A DNA stretch of 64,000 nt from Mycolicibacter virginiensis (GCF_022374935.2 NZ_CP092430.2:4650001-4714000); one strand, 5' to 3'. Counted from the stretch's first letter, positions 29,101 through 42,200 are shown. The notes: generated by a model from the sequence alone, not told the origin. A program made the numbers and translations.

Positions 29101-32100
29101 ATCACCAGCAGAACCGGTAGTTCCATTCGTGGAGCCGGTGCCGGCCGTGCCCGCGGCACCGCCCTGGCTGGAGTCACCACCGCGACCACCGTTGCCACCG
29201 TTGATGCTGTACATCGCATTGCCGTTGGCGCCGGCGCCGCCATTGCCGCCCGCGGCGCCGTCGCCGCCACTGCCGGCGTTGCCACCGGTGCCGGTCGAAG
29301 CCAGGCTGCCGTCGCCGTTGCTGCCGCCCGCACCGCCGTTACCGCCGTTACCGCCGTTTCCGGCCGTCCCGGCGTTGCCGCCGGCACCACCGTTGCCATT
29401 ACCGGTGGTGTAATCACCGGCCGCGCCGGCAGCGCCGGCAAATGCGTCACCACCGTCGGCACCCGAACCACCATTGCCACCGACACCACCGGTCAGTGAG
29501 GTCAAGCCGGTACCGGCGTTGCCGCCCTTACCGCCCGTGCCACCCGAGCCGCCGGCGGTCCCGGAGTTGCCATTGCCGTTGCCGTCCGTGCCGACGGCGT
29601 TGATGCCGGCCACACCGTCGCCACCAGCGCCACCGTTGCCACCGTTGCCCAGGTTGCCGCCGTCACCACCGGCACCACCGTTACCACCGGACGCACCGGC
29701 CACGCCGGAGGTGAAGCCGTCGCCACCCTGACCGCCATTGCCGGCCGGGCCGCTCACACCCGCGCCCTGGGAACCGGCGCTGCCCGTCGAGGAACCAGTG
29801 CCGGCCATGCCCGCGGCACCGCCCTGGCTGGAGTCACCACCGCGACCGCCGTTGCCACCATTGAGGTGCGACGCGTCGCCGTGGGCGCCCGCACCACCGT
29901 CACCGCCCACGGCACCCGAGCCGCCACTACCGGCGTTGCCGCCGGCGCCGGTCGCCGCCGCGCTGCCGTCACCGTTGGTGCCACCGACACCACCATTGCC
30001 GCCGTTGCCGCCGGCTCCGGCCGTACCGGCGTTACCGCCCGCACCACCATTGCCGTCACCGGAAGCGAACGAACCGGCCGCACCGGTCGCACCGGCCACG
30101 GCGTCGCCGCCGTCGGCGCCCGAACCACCGGCACCGCCGATGCCACCGGTCAGGGTGCTCAGGCCGGTGCCGGCGTTGCCACCCTTGCCGCCGAAGCCAC
30201 CCGAGCCACCGCTGGTGCCGGAGTTGCCGTTGCCGCTTGCGTCGGTCCCGACACCGTTAGTACCGGCCACGCCGTTGCCGCCGGCACCGCCGTTGCCACC
30301 GTTGCCGAGGTTGCCACCGTCACCGCCGGCGCCACCGTTACCACCGGAGGCCCCGGCCACCGTGGAGGTGAAGCCGTTACCGCCGTCGCCGCCGTTGCCG
30401 CCGCTGGTCACCTGGCTGCCGGCGCCTCCGTGCAGACCGGACGTGCCACCGTTGCCGCCAGTGCCGGCGCTACCGCCGGCACCACCGGCACCTTCGATGC
30501 CGGCGTTGCCACCGTTGCCGCCCTGACCTCCGTCGACATGGGTGGCATCGCCGTCCGCGCCCCGGCCGCCGTTACCACCGGCGCCGGCGTCGCCGCCCTT
30601 GCCGCCCGCACCGCCATTGCCGTTTCCACCGTTGCTGGTGGCACCGTTGCCCGCGTTGCCACCGGCGCCACCCTCGCCACCGGTACCACCGGCACCACCG
30701 TTGCCGCCGTTCTCCCCCGCGCCGTCGTTGACGCCTTGCACGCCCGCCGCTCCGGTGTATCCGGCGCCGCCGGCACCACCGAGACCACCCCGACCGCCGA
30801 CACCACCGTCACCACCCGTTCCGGAGTTGGGGTTCAGGGCGTCTCCGCCGACGCCGCCGGCGCCACCCTTGCCGCCGGTACCACCGGCACCGCCCTGGCC
30901 GGCCTCCCAGCCGCCGGCGCCGCCCGCGCCACCATTGCCTCCGTTGCCACCGGCACCACCCTTGCCGCCGTGGCCGTTCTCCAGCAGCACACCACTGTTG
31001 CCGCCCCGACCGCCGTCACCGCCGTTTCCGCCGTTGCCACCGGTCCCGCCGTCGCCGACCGCGCCGGCGTTGCCACCAAGGCCGCCGTTGCCGCCGGCGA
31101 TGCTCAGCGCCTTGAAGCCCAATTCGCCTGCGTGAGCGGCGTTGTAGGCCGCCACGTCGAAGCCGTCGCCACCGTTTCCGCCATTGCCGCCGTGCCCGGC
31201 CGCCTGCCCGTCGGCGCCACTGGCCGCATGCTCGGTGGTGGAGCCACCGGTCAGGCCGCCCTGACCGCCGTGACCGATCGCGCCGGGGTTTCCGCCGTCG
31301 GCGCCGCGGCCACCGGCGGTGTTACCCGCCGTTCCTTCGGCCCCGTCGCCGCCGTTGCCGGCGATCCCGGCGTTGCCGCCGGCACCACCCTGGCCACCAA
31401 GACCATTGACGCCCGCAGACCCCCAGCTCGTCCCAGCACCAGCGAGACCACCCTGACCACCCTGACCACCGTTGGCGCCGTCACCACCGCCGGCACCATC
31501 ACCACCATTTCCGTTGCTGGCGGCCACATCCCAGTCACCAGCAGCACCGTCACCACCGCGGCCACCATTACCGCCGGCACCACCGACACCGCCGACACCA
31601 CCATTGCCACCGTTACCGAACAAGCCCGACGCCTTACCACCGGCACCACCATTGCCACCGTTACCGCCCAGGACACCGTTGCCACCGACCGCGCCGCTGC
31701 CTCCATTGGCCCAAACACCGGTAGCACCGGACAGACCCGCCGCACCTGCCGCGCCGATTCCCCCGGCGCCACCGGCACCGCCGGAACCGAACAGCCAACC
31801 CGTGCCATCGCCACCATTGCCGCCGGCGCCACCACCGTCGCCGCCCACACCGCCGGTACCACCAACGCCCATCCACGAACCGCCGGCACCACCATCACCA
31901 CCGGCCAGGCCGGCCAGACCTGCCCCGCCGGCGCCGCCGTTGCCGAACAGGCCTGCCGCGCCGCCATCACCGCCGGCGACGCCGTCGCCACCATCACCGA
32001 ACAGCCAACCGCCCGCACCACCATTGCCGCCATCGACGCCCTCGATGCCGGCAGCGCCATTGCCGATGATGATCGAACCGAACCCGAACGTGTCATTGAT

Positions 32101-32484
32101 GAACGAGTTGACCTCGATGCCCAACGGGCTCTCAATCCAGTCGACCATGCTCGCGTGCAACGGCAGGTAGACGAACTCATCGATGTAGGCACTCAGATCG
32201 AACGGGTCGCCACTGGCTTGCCCCGCCGACGAGTCGAACAACGACCCCCAATCGAACGCCGCCGCGGTGTCCGCATCGGCACTCGGCCAGGCAGCCGGGT
32301 TGAACAGATCCAGCAGCCAATCGAACTCACCATCGGCCTGCGCCGCCGGCGCCGACACCAACGGTGTCATACCCAACGCCAAGAAGGCCGCCGCCGCGGA
32401 ACCCGCACCCAGCACTCGACGACGCGAGCCTCCCATGTGCTGGCCGGCTCCGGCCTGCCGTGCGCTCTGACGCTTTCCAGTCAT
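26194..32484 (-). CDS. PGRS-C: secreted PGRS protein (2096 aa)
   Basis: ATG at 32484 is preceded by GGGGC 6 nt upstream; an internal Met17 is a possible alternative start. The signal has Arg21-Arg23 in SRRRVLG, a fair twin-arginine match, then a hydrophobic core and AQA before Asp51. Residues 51-150 are a globular segment: [22 protein letters not shown] and [17 protein letters not shown]. The rest is Gly-Gly-X with aromatic islands. The first 450 residues are nearly identical to PGRS-F, including the unusual island [17 protein letters not shown]. Later parts resemble PGRS-D (the [15 protein letters not shown] and STPNGG series). It ends in PNGSGPNG. A terminator follows at once. Export and surface exposure are inferred; no PE domain, lipase domain or other enzyme domain is visible. 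Confidence 0.87.
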   Translation of the reverse strand: MTGKRQSARQAGAGQHMGGSRRRVLGAGSAAAAFLALGMTPLVSAPAAQADGEFDWLLDLFNPAAWPSADADTAAAFDWGSLFDSSAGQASGDPFDLSAYIDEFVYLPLHASMVDWIESPLGIEVNSFINDTFGFGSIIIGNGAAGIEGVDGGNGGAGGWLFGDGGDGVAGGDGGAAGLFGNGGAGGAGLAGLAGGDGGAGGSWMGVGGTGGVGGDGGGAGGNGGDGTGWLFGSGGAGGAGGIGAAGAAGLSGATGVWANGGSGAVGGNGVLGGNGGNGGAGGKASGLFGNGGNGGVGGVGGAGGNGGRGGDGAAGDWDVAASNGNGGDGAGGGDGANGGQGGQGGLAGAGTSWGSAGVNGLGGQGGAGGNAGIAGNGGDGAEGTAGNTAGGRGADGGNPGAIGHGGQGGLTGGSTTEHAASGADGQAAGHGGNGGNGGDGFDVAAYNAAHAGELGFKALSIAGGNGGLGGNAGAVGDGGTGGNGGNGGDGGRGGNSGVLLENGHGGKGGAGGNGGNGGAGGAGGWEAGQGGAGGTGGKGGAGGVGGDALNPNSGTGGDGGVGGRGGLGGAGGAGYTGAAGVQGVNDGAGENGGNGGAGGTGGEGGAGGNAGNGATSNGGNGNGGAGGKGGDAGAGGNGGRGADGDATHVDGGQGGNGGNAGIEGAGGAGGSAGTGGNGGTSGLHGGAGSQVTSGGNGGDGGNGFTSTVAGASGGNGGAGGDGGNLGNGGNGGAGGNGVAGTNGVGTDASGNGNSGTSGGSGGFGGKGGNAGTGLSTLTGGIGGAGGSGADGGDAVAGATGAAGSFASGDGNGGAGGNAGTAGAGGNGGNGGVGGTNGDGSAAATGAGGNAGSGGSGAVGGDGGAGAHGDASHLNGGNGGRGGDSSQGGAAGMAGTGSSTGSAGSQGAGVSGPAGNGGQGGDGFTSGVAGASGGNGGAGGDGGNLGNGGNGGAGGDGVAGINAVGTDGNGNGNSGTAGGSGGTGGKGGNAGTGLTSLTGGVGGNGGSGADGGDAFAGAAGAAGDYTTGNGNGGAGGNAGTAGNGGNGGNGGAGGSNGDGSLASTGTGGNAGSGGDGAAGGNGGAGANGNAMYSINGGNGGRGGDSSQGGAAGTAGTGSTNGTTGSAGDGVSGPAGNGGKGGDGFTSSLFGAYGGNGGKGGDGGNLGNGGDGGAGGNGVAGTNGITATVAGGSGTSGSDGGFGGNGGAGGLGGSISGHGGNGGAGGAGAQGGNAGAGAAGVNGSYLNGGDGSGEKGGDAGVAGNGGRGGNGGAAGGVAAGGTGADGAVGAAGSGGAGGDGAAGGNGGDGAAGDAANLNGGNGGAGGNSSTGGNGGAVGTGAGAATGGTAGSSPTGPAGNGGAGGAGFTNATGVGGDGGKGGDGGNIGNGGAGGSGGSGGDGVDGDQGTLAHISGTDGTAGFHGGKGGDGGVGGSTSGNGGTGGVGGAGGKGGSGGDGLAGTSATTAGGAGTDGGSGGNGQAGGYGGAGGNGGASAQGTAGANGNGGAGGAGGDAGTPGDGGNGGDGDAVTVNGGNGGAGGNAGTAGSGGAGGAHGTGGTGGINGGDGADGTGVTGPAGNGGTGGNGYNAATDAGAAGGTSGGNGGAGGNGGNIGNGGNGGVGGDGKTGVGGTGAAGTAGTLADPNGGAGGQGLAGGNGGKGGAGGNGGSLAANVAGNGGNGGNGGAGGAGGTGGAGYDASTGSVAGASGGNGGNGGEAGSGGTGGAGGSAGTTSHGTVGTNGNGGNGGSAGTAGEGGQGGNGAAGDASTPNGGNGGNGGDPGSIAGTGGNGGAAGTTAGAGGTDGTDGANGTQAIGPSGNGGNGGAGYDPSHDPNAVTGASGGAGGKGGNGGAIGNGGDGGAGGSGTAGMAGLSATVAGGSGLNGQDGGAGGNGGAGGLGGALSGNGGAGGAGGSGADGGQGGSGMNGAAGAVASGIAGQANNGQDGGDGAIGGQGGNGGNGGLGGTAAHGTTGSLGAGGNGGNGGAGGTAGNGGAGANGDATNHKGGDGGDGGDVAYPSAAGGTAGTGSGNATAGSAGSVPGGPVGNGGNGGDGWNNTGTSGTGGAGGAGGDGGNLGLGGDGGHGGNGPNGSGPNG
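31080..32240 (-). repeat. 1.1-kb block duplicated in PGRS-F (copy 1)
   Basis: The N-terminal coding stretch of PGRS-C recurs almost base for base at about 48835-49990 in PGRS-F, in the same orientation, about 17.75 kb away. Identity is very high around the [17 protein letters not shown] island (31100-31290 versus 48853-49045) and over 31390-32060. Differences are concentrated at the variable site near 31290-31370. Confidence 0.85.
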
Positions 32485-32794
32485 TTACTGCCCCAAGTTC
32501 TCAAACGGTGGCCCAGTGCATGGGCCCATGGATGGTTGTGATGTTTTGCTCCGCTGACGCCACGCCTGCTGCGCGGCCACAGTCAGATCGGGAATCGATC
32601 CGCCACGGAAAATCCGCCGGGCGTCGAGCTATCCACCCATGTCAATGCGGTACTTACCTGAACCATCCGAACCCGGATGGACGCAGCTCGGGATACGGAG
32701 CGCTTCCTGTGCTGACAGGTGCTCGGCCCAGCTGCCCTGGCGTACCAGGGCAGCGATCTCATCGCGGACATCCGTTCACTCGACGGCCTGACGC
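32485..32794. other. 310-bp intergenic region between PGRS-D and PGRS-C
   Basis: No gene is supported. A hairpin follows the PGRS-D stop, and a smaller 7-bp dyad (CCATCCG/CGGATGG, 32663-32680) lies beyond it. A TTGACA occurs on the minus strand at 32645-32640, but no acceptable -10 follows 16-18 bp later. I therefore do not assign a promoter, although PGRS-C needs one if transcription stops at the hairpin. Confidence 0.6.
32731..32754 (-). terminator. Hairpin after PGRS-D
   Basis: GCTGCCCTGG and CCAGGGCAGC form a perfect 10-bp stem with a 4-base loop (TACG on the transcript strand), 40 bp beyond the PGRS-D stop. It lacks a T tract. It may be a partial terminator within a longer unit. Confidence 0.6.
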
Positions 32795-35700
32795 CTATCC
32801 GCCAGCCGTCGTGCCGACGCTGCCGTCGCCGCCACGCCCGCCGTCGCCGCCGTTGCCCATGTTGCCGCCGTCGCCGCCGGCACCGCCTTGGCCGCCGGTG
32901 CCGGTGCCGGGCTGGCTGTAGCCGTCGCCGCCGTTACCGCCGTTACCGGACGGGCCGGCCGCCGGGGTGCCACTGGCGCCCGCGGTACCGGCCGTGCCGC
33001 CGCCGCCGATCGTGGTACCGGCCGCGCCGCCCTCACCGCCGGTGCCCGAGACATTGCCGGCGTCACCGCCGTCGCCGCCATCACCACCGTCGTGCGTGGT
33101 GGCATTGCCGTCGGCGCCCCGGCCGCCGTCGCCGCCCTGGCCGGCGCTGCCGGCGTTACCGCCCTTGCCGCCGTTGCCATTGGTGCCGACGACGTTGCCG
33201 TTCTGCGCGGTTCCGGCGTTGCCGCCAGCACCTCCGGTGCCACCCGAGCCGGCCTCGCCGCCGTTGCCGCCGTCGCCGCCGTTGGCCCCAGCAACCGTCG
33301 CGCTGTAGCCCGCACCGCCGGTACCGCCGGCGCCACCGTCACCGCCCGCCCCGCCGTTACCGCCATTGCCGGCGGTGTTGACGCTCAGCAGACCGCCATT
33401 GCCGCCATGGCCGCCCTTGCCACCATTGCCGCCGGCATCACCCTGAAGCCCGTTGCCGCCGTTGGGGTCGAGCGCAGTTCCGGCCGTACCGACCGCGCCG
33501 GAGCCGCCGACACCCGTAGCCGCGCTGCCACCGGCACCGCCGTTGCCGCCGTTGCCGGCCGAGCCACCGTTGCCGCCCGCGCCGCCCGCACCACCGTCGG
33601 TGCCCGCAGTGGCGGCGGGGTCAGTGGCCGCGTTGTAGCCGTTGCCACCGTTGCCGCCGTTGCCGGACGCCGTGGTGACCGGGGTTCCGCTGGCGCCATG
33701 CGCGCCGTCGACGCCGCCGGTTCCGCCGGTGCCGTGCGCGCCACCGGCACCGCCCGTGCCGGCCACGTTGCCCGGCTCACCGCCGTTGCCACCGTTGCCG
33801 CCGTTGGGGGTGGAGGCGTTGCCGTCGGCACCGTTGCCGCCGTTACCGCCCTGCCCTGCCACGCCGGCGTTACCTCCGTTGCCGCCGTTGCCGTTGGCGC
33901 CCGCACTGGCCGCGCCGTTGATCGCACCGGCGTTACCTCCGGCGCCACCGGTGCCACCGGATCCGGCCTCACCGCCGTTGCCGCCGTTGCCGCCGTTGGT
34001 GCCGGCTGGCGCGTCGAGGTCGGCGGTGGCGTCATAGCCGGCGCCACCGGTCCCACCGTTGCCGCCCGCGCCGCCGGCGCCGCCGGCGCCACCGTTACCG
34101 GCGTGGTTGGCGGCGAGGCTGCCGCTGGCACCGCCGTTGCCGCCCTTTCCGCCGTTGCCGCCGGACAGACCTGAACCGCCCGCGCCGCCATCGGGGTGTG
34201 CTGCCGTGCCTGCGGTGCCGGCCGCGCCGGTCCCGCCGATGCCAGTGGCACCGGCACCACCGCTACCGCCGTCGCCGCCGTTGCCCTGCGAGCCACCGGC
34301 GCCACCTGCGCCGCCGTTGCCGCCATTTCCGCCGTTCTCAGCGGAGCTGGTGGGGCTGAAGCCATTTCCGCCCTGACCGCCGTTTCCGGCCGGGCCCGTG
34401 ATGGCGGTGCCGCCAGCCCCAGTGGTGCCATCCGTGCCGCCGGCACCACCGGTGCCGTGCGCGCCGGCCGATCCGCCCGTGCCGGCGGTGCCGACCTCGC
34501 CGCCGACGCCGCCGTTGCCGCCGTCGGGGTTGGTGGCGTTGCCGTCGGCGCCGCGGCCGCCGTCGCCGGCCAAGCCGGCGTTACCGCCACGCCCGCCGCT
34601 GCCGCCGTTCCCGTTGGCGGCCGCGTTGCCCGAGGTGGAGGTACCGGCGTTGCCGCCTTGACCGCCGGCGCCACCCTGACCACCGTTGCCGCCGCTGCCA
34701 CCGTTGAGGCCGTCCGCACCGGCGGACGTCGCGTTGGCGCCGTTGACGCCGTTGCCACCGTTGCCGCCGACACCGCCATTGCCGGCGTTACCGCCGACGC
34801 CACCGACGGCGCCGGTCCCGCCGGCGCCACCGTTGCCGCCCTGGCCGCCGTTGGTGCCGGATTGGCCGCTGCCGGCGTTGACGCCGGTCAAGCCGTCGTA
34901 GCCGTTGCCACCCTGACCGCCCGCGCCGCCATTGCCACCGTTGCCGGAGGCCGCGTGCTGGGTGGTGCTGCCGGCGAGCAGACCGCCCTGGCCACCGTTG
35001 CCACCCAAACCACCAGCGCCACCGGCAGTTCCGTCCACACCCGCCTGCGTGCTGCTGGTGCCGTCAAGACCCTTACCGCCCTGGCCGCCATTGCCGCCGA
35101 CGCCCGCGGTGCCGTTGGTACCACTGGCCGCAGGCCCACTGGCTCCTTGGCCGCCGGCGCCGCCGGCACCGGCGTTGCCGCCGTTGCCCCCCTGGCCGCC
35201 TGCCGTACCGTCGTGATTGGCCGCAGTGCCGTCAATGCCTGCGCTGCCGGCCGCTCCCTTGCCGCCGCTACCACCATTGCCGCCGACACCACCGGCACCA
35301 TGCTGGCCGGCCGTCGAACCGGTACCACCGGCGCCACCATTGCCGCCGGCACCGCCATTGGTTCCGCTGACACCATCAGCACCCGGCGTCGCACCGTCGG
35401 CACCGGTAAAGCCGTTGCCGCCCTTGCCGCCCGCACCACCATTGCCACCGTTGCCCGAGGCCGCGTGCTGGGTGGTGCTGCCGGCGAGCAGACCGCCCTG
35501 GCCACCGTTGCCACCCAAACCACCAGCGCCACCGGCAGTTCCGTCCACACCCGCCTGCGTGCTGCTGGTGCCGTCAAGACCCTTACCGCCGGACCCACCG
35601 TTACCGCCGACGCCCGCGGTGCCGTTGGTACCACTGGCCGCAGCACCGCTGGCGCCCTGACCACCGATCCCACCGGCACCGGCGTTACCACCATTGCCAC

Positions 35701-38700
35701 CATTGCCACCGGCCGTGCCGTCGTGGTTGCTCGACGTGCCATCGACACCCGCGCTGCCGGCCGCGCCCTTGCCGCCGCTGCCGCCATTGCCGCCGACACC
35801 ACCGGCACCATGCTGGCCGGCCGTCGAACCGGTACCACCGGCGCCACCATTGCCGCCGGCACCACCATTGGTGCCACTCACGCCATCCGCACCCGGCGTC
35901 GCACCGTCGGCACCAGTAAATCCGTTGCCGCCCTTACCACCCGCACCACCATTACCGCCGACGCCCGAGGCAGCCCGGTCCGTGGAGCTGCCCGCCAGCA
36001 GACCACCCAGACCACCGTTGCCACCGCTACCGCCGCTGCCACCGGCGGTGCCGTTCACGCCCGCCTGCGTGCTGTCGGTTCCGGCCAAGCCGCTACCGCC
36101 CTGGCCACCATTGCCGCCGAGGCCTGCGGTGCCGTTGGTGCCGTTGGCTGCGTGGATGCCGTTGGGACCCTCGCCGCCGGCGCCGCCAAGCGCCGCGTTG
36201 CCGCCCCTGCCGCCGTTGCCGCCGACCGTGCCGTCGTGGTTGGCCGAGGTGCCATCGACACCCGCGCTACCGGCTGCCCCATTGCCGCCGCTGCCGCCAT
36301 TGCCGCCGGCACCACCGGCACCGTGCGCACCGGCGGTCGAGCCGGTACCGCCGACACCACCATTACCGCCGGCACCACCATTGGTGCCGCTACCACCGTC
36401 AGCACCCGGGGTGAGGCCGTTGGTACCGGTAAATCCGTTGCCGCCCTTGGCTCCGGCGCCACCATCGCCGCCGGCACCCGAGGCGGCGCGGTCGGTGGTG
36501 CTGCCGGCCAGCAGACCGCCCTGACCGCCGTTGCCGCCGGCACCACCGTTGCCGCCGGCGGTACCGTTCACAGCCGGCCCGGCGCCGTCCAGGCCCGCAA
36601 GGCCGTTGCCGCCCTTGCCGCCGTTGCCGCCAAGGCCCGCGGTGCCATCGTTACCCCTGGCCGCGGGGCCATCGGCGCCCTGACCACCGGCGCCACCAGC
36701 GCCGGCGTTCCCGCCGTTGCCGCCGTTACCGCCGGCCGTGCCGTCGTGACTGTTCGTAACGCCGTCGGTGCCGGCCTTGCCGGCTGCACCGTTGCCGCCG
36801 CTACCACCATTGCCGCCGACACCACCGGCGCCCTGCTGGCCGGCCGTCGCGCCGGAACCACCGGCACCACCGTTACCGCCGGCACCACCATTGGTGCCGC
36901 TGACGCCATCCGCGCCCGGCGTCGCGCCATCGGCACCGGTAAAGCCGTTGCCGCCCTTGGCTCCGGCGCCACCATCGCCACCGTTACCCGAGCCGGCGCG
37001 GTCGGTGGTGCTACCCGCGAGCAGGCCACCCTGTCCACCGTTTCCGCCGGCACCACCGCTGCCACCGGCGGTGCCGTTCACGCCCGCCTGCGTGCTGTCG
37101 GTTCCGGCGAGGCCGTCACCGCCGTTGCCGCCGTTGCCGCCAAGGCCCGCGGTGCCGTCGTTGCCGCTGGCCGCGGGGCCGCCGGCGCCCTGGCCGCCGA
37201 CACCGCCGGTGCCCGCGTTGCCGCCGTTGCCGCCGTTACCACCGGCCGTGCCGTCGTGGTTGCTTGACGTGCCGTCGACGCCCGCATCACCGGCCGCCCC
37301 GTCACCGCCGCTACCGCCGTTGCCGCCGACACCTCCGGCACCCTGCTGGCCCGCGATGGAGCCGGTACCCCCGGTACCACCGTTGCCCCCGGCACCACCA
37401 TTGCTGCCGCTCTCACCGTCCGCGCCGACGCTGGCACCAGACAAGCCGGTGTAGCCGTGGCCGCCCTGGCCGCCGGCACCACCGTCGCCACCGAAACCGG
37501 TAGCGGCGTAGGTCATTCCGTCGGCGTTCAAACCACCGGCGCCACCATTGCCGCCGGCGCCACCGTCGGTGCCGGCGGTGCCGTCCACACCGGCTGTCGT
37601 GCTGCTGGTTCCGGCCGCTCCGGCGGCACCGTTGCCGCCGTTACCGCCGACGCCCGCGCTGCCGTTGTCGCCGGCGTTGCCGCCCTTGCCGCCGTTGCCA
37701 CCGGCGGTTCCCGCCGCCGCATTCGGGTCGGCAGCGGCGTCGTAACCGTCGCCGCCTCGACCACCGGATGCGGCACCGGTCGATGCCTCGCCGCCGTTAC
37801 CCGTCTGGCCGTCCACGCCACCGGTACCGGCCTGGCCGCCCGCACCGCCGATGCCGGCGGTGCCCGTCGCCCCGCCGTTGCCGCCGTCGCCGCCGTGAAG
37901 GTTGACGGCAGTCCCGGCCGCACCCGCACCACCGTTACCACCCACGCCGGAGTCGCCACCGTCGCCGCCGGCACCACCGTCGCCACCGTGGCCGGATGCA
38001 CCGGTGCTGCCGTCCAGGCCGAACAGCGCATGGGTGACTCCCGCGGCCCCGGCCGCTCCGGCCGCGCCGCCGTTGCCACCGGCACCACCGTTGCCACCGT
38101 TGGAGCCCGCGGTGCCATCACCGCCGTTGCCGGAGCCACCATCGGCGAACGTCCCGGCCACGCCATCGGTGCCGTCTTCGCCACCCAGACCCTGGCCGCC
38201 GGCACCACCAGCGCCACCGTTTCCGGCCGCGCCGCCCTGCCCGCCGGAGCCGTACAGCAGCGCCTTGGACGCCCCGCCGGCGCCCCCGTTGCCGCCGTTT
38301 CCACCGTTGCCGCCCGCACCGCCGTTGCCGCCGTCCACACCGGCAACACCGACTGCCCCGGCGATTCCCGCCAGTCCGTCGCCGCCGGCTCCGCCGTTGC
38401 CGCCGATGCCGAAGATCCAGCCCAGACCGGCGCCCCCGTCACCGCCATTGCCGCCGGCGCCACCAACACCACCGACGCCGCCGACCCCGGTCCAGGTGCC
38501 ACCGTTGCCGCCGTCACCGCCGTCGAAGCCGAGGCCCCCGGCACCGCCGGCACCACCGTTGCCGAACATCCCGGCCGCGCCGCCGTCACCACCGGCAACC
38601 CCGGTCAGCGAACCGTCGTAGCCCGCACCGCCGTCTCCGAACAGCCAACCCCCGTTGCCACCATCGGGATTGAGCTCGGTGCCCGCGGCACCATTGCCGA

Positions 38701-39139
38701 TTATGATCGAACCGAACCCGAACCAGGTGTTGATGAAGTCATCCACCGGCTTGCCGATGAAGGGGTCGTTGATCCACGCCACCATCCCGGCGTGCATCGG
38801 CTCAAACAGATACTGGCCCAGCAAGCCGGTGATACCGAACGGGTCACCCAGCATCGCCGCCGCCGAACCCGGCTCGGCGTAGGCCGCACTCAGCGCGTTG
38901 CTCAGCTCGTCTCCGGCGAACAGCTGATCCCAGTTGAAGCCCAGATCCCCTGTGCTGCCGTCGAACAACGTACTCCAGGAACTCGGGTCGAACAGGTCTT
39001 CCAGATCGAAGTCGGCCTGCGCCTGCGGCGCAATCCCCAGGGCCAGAAAGGTACTCACCGCACCGGCGGCACCGACCGCCCGACGCCCTGCGCTGCCGCG
39101 GGTTCCGTGCAGTGCTGCACTGCGACGCTTACGAGCCAT
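32795..39139 (-). CDS. PGRS-D: secreted PGRS protein (2114 aa)
   Basis: ATG at 39139 follows GAGGT, 8 nt upstream. The signal has Arg19-Arg20, a hydrophobic core and AQA before Asp43. The globular part (43-150) holds [27 protein letters not shown] and [17 protein letters not shown]; its GIGNG entry and [15 protein letters not shown] follow-on match PGRS-E. The PGRS part contains five near-identical 170-residue units, each with [33 protein letters not shown] and [11 protein letters not shown]. The last third resembles PGRS-C and E ([20 protein letters not shown]). It ends SVGTTAGG. The 142-bp gap from PGRS-E and the shared leader sequence suggest D and E are duplicates. A surface role is inferred. 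Confidence 0.87.
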   Translation of the reverse strand: MARKRRSAALHGTRGSAGRRAVGAAGAVSTFLALGIAPQAQADFDLEDLFDPSSWSTLFDGSTGDLGFNWDQLFAGDELSNALSAAYAEPGSAAAMLGDPFGITGLLGQYLFEPMHAGMVAWINDPFIGKPVDDFINTWFGFGSIIIGNGAAGTELNPDGGNGGWLFGDGGAGYDGSLTGVAGGDGGAAGMFGNGGAGGAGGLGFDGGDGGNGGTWTGVGGVGGVGGAGGNGGDGGAGLGWIFGIGGNGGAGGDGLAGIAGAVGVAGVDGGNGGAGGNGGNGGNGGAGGASKALLYGSGGQGGAAGNGGAGGAGGQGLGGEDGTDGVAGTFADGGSGNGGDGTAGSNGGNGGAGGNGGAAGAAGAAGVTHALFGLDGSTGASGHGGDGGAGGDGGDSGVGGNGGAGAAGTAVNLHGGDGGNGGATGTAGIGGAGGQAGTGGVDGQTGNGGEASTGAASGGRGGDGYDAAADPNAAAGTAGGNGGKGGNAGDNGSAGVGGNGGNGAAGAAGTSSTTAGVDGTAGTDGGAGGNGGAGGLNADGMTYAATGFGGDGGAGGQGGHGYTGLSGASVGADGESGSNGGAGGNGGTGGTGSIAGQQGAGGVGGNGGSGGDGAAGDAGVDGTSSNHDGTAGGNGGNGGNAGTGGVGGQGAGGPAASGNDGTAGLGGNGGNGGDGLAGTDSTQAGVNGTAGGSGGAGGNGGQGGLLAGSTTDRAGSGNGGDGGAGAKGGNGFTGADGATPGADGVSGTNGGAGGNGGAGGSGATAGQQGAGGVGGNGGSGGNGAAGKAGTDGVTNSHDGTAGGNGGNGGNAGAGGAGGQGADGPAARGNDGTAGLGGNGGKGGNGLAGLDGAGPAVNGTAGGNGGAGGNGGQGGLLAGSTTDRAASGAGGDGGAGAKGGNGFTGTNGLTPGADGGSGTNGGAGGNGGVGGTGSTAGAHGAGGAGGNGGSGGNGAAGSAGVDGTSANHDGTVGGNGGRGGNAALGGAGGEGPNGIHAANGTNGTAGLGGNGGQGGSGLAGTDSTQAGVNGTAGGSGGSGGNGGLGGLLAGSSTDRAASGVGGNGGAGGKGGNGFTGADGATPGADGVSGTNGGAGGNGGAGGTGSTAGQHGAGGVGGNGGSGGKGAAGSAGVDGTSSNHDGTAGGNGGNGGNAGAGGIGGQGASGAAASGTNGTAGVGGNGGSGGKGLDGTSSTQAGVDGTAGGAGGLGGNGGQGGLLAGSTTQHAASGNGGNGGAGGKGGNGFTGADGATPGADGVSGTNGGAGGNGGAGGTGSTAGQHGAGGVGGNGGSGGKGAAGSAGIDGTAANHDGTAGGQGGNGGNAGAGGAGGQGASGPAASGTNGTAGVGGNGGQGGKGLDGTSSTQAGVDGTAGGAGGLGGNGGQGGLLAGSTTQHAASGNGGNGGAGGQGGNGYDGLTGVNAGSGQSGTNGGQGGNGGAGGTGAVGGVGGNAGNGGVGGNGGNGVNGANATSAGADGLNGGSGGNGGQGGAGGQGGNAGTSTSGNAAANGNGGSGGRGGNAGLAGDGGRGADGNATNPDGGNGGVGGEVGTAGTGGSAGAHGTGGAGGTDGTTGAGGTAITGPAGNGGQGGNGFSPTSSAENGGNGGNGGAGGAGGSQGNGGDGGSGGAGATGIGGTGAAGTAGTAAHPDGGAGGSGLSGGNGGKGGNGGASGSLAANHAGNGGAGGAGGAGGNGGTGGAGYDATADLDAPAGTNGGNGGNGGEAGSGGTGGAGGNAGAINGAASAGANGNGGNGGNAGVAGQGGNGGNGADGNASTPNGGNGGNGGEPGNVAGTGGAGGAHGTGGTGGVDGAHGASGTPVTTASGNGGNGGNGYNAATDPAATAGTDGGAGGAGGNGGSAGNGGNGGAGGSAATGVGGSGAVGTAGTALDPNGGNGLQGDAGGNGGKGGHGGNGGLLSVNTAGNGGNGGAGGDGGAGGTGGAGYSATVAGANGGDGGNGGEAGSGGTGGAGGNAGTAQNGNVVGTNGNGGKGGNAGSAGQGGDGGRGADGNATTHDGGDGGDGGDAGNVSGTGGEGGAAGTTIGGGGTAGTAGASGTPAAGPSGNGGNGGDGYSQPGTGTGGQGGAGGDGGNMGNGGDGGRGGDGSVGTTAGG
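34940..37560 (-). repeat. 510-bp tandem repeats in PGRS-D
   Basis: Five consecutive 510-bp (170-residue) units are visible. The marker encoding LLAGSTT falls at about 34951, 35461, 35981, 36491 and 37001, exactly 510 bp apart. Adjacent copies at 34951 and 35461 are identical for over 100 bases. A more diverged sixth copy ([12 protein letters not shown]) flanks them near 37510. This is the most regular array in the window. Confidence 0.88.
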
Positions 39140-39177
39140 GGGGATGACCTCTATCTGGTGTCTGGGTGAGTGGAGTT
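39140..39177 (-). promoter_or_regulatory. PGRS-D leader, duplicate of the PGRS-E leader
   Basis: Reading upstream of the start codon on the plus strand, GGGATGACCTCTATCTGG and GGGTGAGTGGAGTT correspond to GGGACGACCCCTATCTGG and GTGAGTGGAGTT before PGRS-E (45708-45737). D has a short insertion between the two blocks. The match shows that the duplication that produced D and E included the ribosome binding region. Confidence 0.65.
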
Positions 39178-39230
39178 AGTTGGGCATCGGGATGCGGGAC
39201 GCCGACGACACGGCATGCGGGCCAGGGTCT

Positions 39231-39258
39231 CCGGCCCCGGCACTGGGTGCCGGGCCGG
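39231..39258 (-). terminator. Hairpin between PGRS-E and PGRS-D
   Basis: Arms CCGGCCCCGGCAC (39231-39243) and GTGCCGGGCCGG (39247-39258) pair with a single bulged base and a 3-base loop. The hairpin lies 24 bp past the PGRS-E stop. It is very GC-rich, with no T tract. It may terminate or attenuate transcription into PGRS-D. Confidence 0.55.
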
Positions 39259-39281
39259 AAACCCGCTTGCCTGCAGGGGTT

Positions 39282-42200
39282 TTAGCCGTGGACACCGTCG
39301 GCGCCCTTCGTTCCTGAGGTGCCCGCGGTGCCGGTCTGCCCCGCCGTGCCAGGGTCCGCGCTGACCGCGCCGCCCGCGGACGCCGATCCGGCCGCCCCGG
39401 CGGTACCGCCTGCGCCACCGGAACCGGCCGCACCACCGGTGCCGCCGGCGCCACCGACACCGGTATTGCCGTTGGCGCCGATGCCTTGCGCAGTCCCCGC
39501 CGCGCCACCGACTCCGCCGTTACCGCCCGCGCCGCCGTTACCGCCCGTACCGCCGGTGCCACCGTCGCCACCGTCGCCGCCCTTGGCGTAACCGGTGCCC
39601 TGGTGGTTCTCACCGGTACCGCCGCCGCCGCCGGCGCCGCCGTTGCCACCGTTCTCGCCCGCACCGCCGTTGCCGCCCAGGCCGCCGAGACCGCCGTCGC
39701 CACCGTTGCCGGCGATCGAACCGCCCTTGCCGCCGGCGCCACCGGCGCCACCGCTGGCCCCGGCCGTGCCGTTGGTGCCGTTACCACCATTGCCGCCATT
39801 GCCACCGTCGCCGCCGTAGGCGAAGCCCCGGGTTCCGCCGGTCTGCGCATTGGCGCCGCCGCCGGCGCCGCCGTTACCGCCGGCCGCGCCCTGCCCGCCG
39901 TAGCCACCGTTGCCGCCATCACCGGCGTTGATGTCGCCGCAGCCGAAGAACAGCGCGCACGACGCGGACGCCCCGGTGCCACCGGCACCACCGATCTGAC
40001 CGGCCTGGTTGGTGTTAGCGCCGTTGGCTCCGGTTCCGCCACCAGCTGCCTGGCCAGTCGGCGGGGTGTAGCCGGCGGTTCCGGCCGCACCAGTGCCGCC
40101 GGCACCACCGTTACCACCATTGCCGATGGTGCCGGCGTCGCCGCCCTTGCCGCCGATGCCACCGATCTGGGCAGCACCGTTGACGGTGCCTTGACCATTA
40201 CCGCCGACTCCGCCGTTACCGCCGTTGCCGCCGCTGGCTCCGGTCGCGCCCCCGGCTCCACTCGCGGCCAGCTGGCCGTTACCGCTGTCACCACCGAGAC
40301 CGCCGGCCCCACCGGTGCCGCGGTTTCCGCCGTTGCCGCCCTGGCCGCCGTTGCCGGCGGCCGCGTTGGTGCCGCCACCAGCACCTGCACCACCGGTACC
40401 GCCGTTTCCGGCGCTGCCGCCCTGGCCACCGGCGCCGCCTTGGCCACCGACGCCGTGGCTACCGGTGCTGCCGTCGGTGGCGGTGCCGCCGACGCCGCCG
40501 CTACCACCGACTCCACCGGTGCCGCCGATGGCCCCGCTGCCGCCGTTGCCGCCCTTGCCGCCGGTGAGTCCGCTGCCGTCGGGGGCGGTGATGCCGGTCG
40601 AGCCGTTCGCGCCGCTACCGCCGGCACCACCGACGCCACCCTTGCCGCCGGCACCGCCGTTGCCCGCAGCGCCGGACACGGCACCGCCGTCGCCGCCCGC
40701 ACCACCGTTGCCGCCGGCACCACCGGTGAGCCCGGCCGTCCCGGATCCTCCGGCGTTGGCGGCGTTTCCGCCGGCCTGACCCGCCGCACCGGTGCCTCCG
40801 GCACCGCCGTTGCCTCCGTTACCGATCGAGCCGCCGCTGCCGCCCTTACCGCCGTCGCCACCTCGGGCGCCGGCTGCGGCGTTAGCGTCGGCGGCCGCGT
40901 TGTAGCCGTTGCCGCCGTTGCCGCCATTGCCGGATGGGCCGACGGCGGGTGTGCCGTTGGCGCCGGTCGCTCCATTGACACCGCCGGTTCCGCCGGTACC
41001 GCGGGCACCACCGCCCCCGCCGGTACCGGAGATGCTGCCTGCATCGCCACCACGACCGCCGTTGCCCCCGTTGGGGTTAGCCGCATCTCCGGCGCCACCG
41101 TTGCCGCCATTGCCGCCTTGGCCGGCCGTCCCGGCATTACCGCCGGCGCCTCCGCTGCCGTTTACACCCGCGGTGGCCGCACCGTTGATCGCACCCGCGT
41201 TACCGCCGGCACCACCGGTGCCACCGGAACCGGCCTGACCACCCTTGCCACCGTCACCACCGTTGGCACCGGCCGCCGTCGCGTTGAAGCCGGCACCACC
41301 GGTACCACCGGCACCACCGTCGCCACCCTTGCCGCCGACACCGCCATTGCCGGCGTGGTTGACACCGAGCAAGCCACTGGCGCCGCCAACACCGCCCTTG
41401 CCACCGTTGCCACCGGCCGCGCCGGATCCGCCGGCACCGCCGTTGGGGTTGCCGGCCGTGCCCGCGGTGCCGACCGCGCCGGTACCGCCGACGCCGGTCG
41501 CGCCCGCGCCGCCGGCACCACCGTTGCCGCCGTTACCGGCCGAACCCGCCGCACCGCCGTTACCGCCGGCACCGCCATTGCCGCCGTTGTCGGCGATGCT
41601 CGTCGGGCTGAACCCGGCCCCACCGTTGCCGCCGTTGCCGGAGGCCACGCTCACGGCCGTGCCGTTGGCGCCGGTCACTCCGTCGACACCACCGATGCCG
41701 CCGGTCCCGTGCACGCCGCCCACACCGCCGGTGCCGGCAACGTTGCCTGCATCGCCCCCACGACCGCCGTTGCCGCCATTGGGGTTAGCCGCATCTCCGG
41801 CGCCACCGTTGCCGCCATTGCCGCCTTGGCCGGCCGTCCCGGCATTACCGCCGGCGCCTCCGCTGCCGTTGACACCCGCGGTGGCCGCACCGTTGATCGC
41901 ACCCGCGTTACCGCCGGCACCACCGGTGCCACCGGAACCGGCCTGACCACCCTTGCCACCGTCACCACCGTTGGCACCGGCCGCCGTCGCGTTGAAGCCG
42001 GCACCACCGGTACCTCCAGCACCGCCGTCGCCGCCCTTGCCGCCGACACCGCCATTGCCGGCGTGGTTGGTCACCAGCGCGCCGCTGGCCCCGCCATTGC
42101 CACCCCTGCCGCCGTTACCGCCGGACGCACCGGAACCACCGGCGCCCCCGTTGGGGTTACCGGCCGTGCCCGCGGTGCCGACCGCGCCATTACCGCCGAC

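Noticed and set aside
29866..32541. Plus-strand ORF running past the PGRS-C start
   Set aside because: Ala/Thr-rich antisense of glycine repeats; it ends in the leader and has no start signal.
32640..32645. TTGACA as a promoter for PGRS-C
   Set aside because: No TAnnnT hexamer at 16-18 bp spacing.
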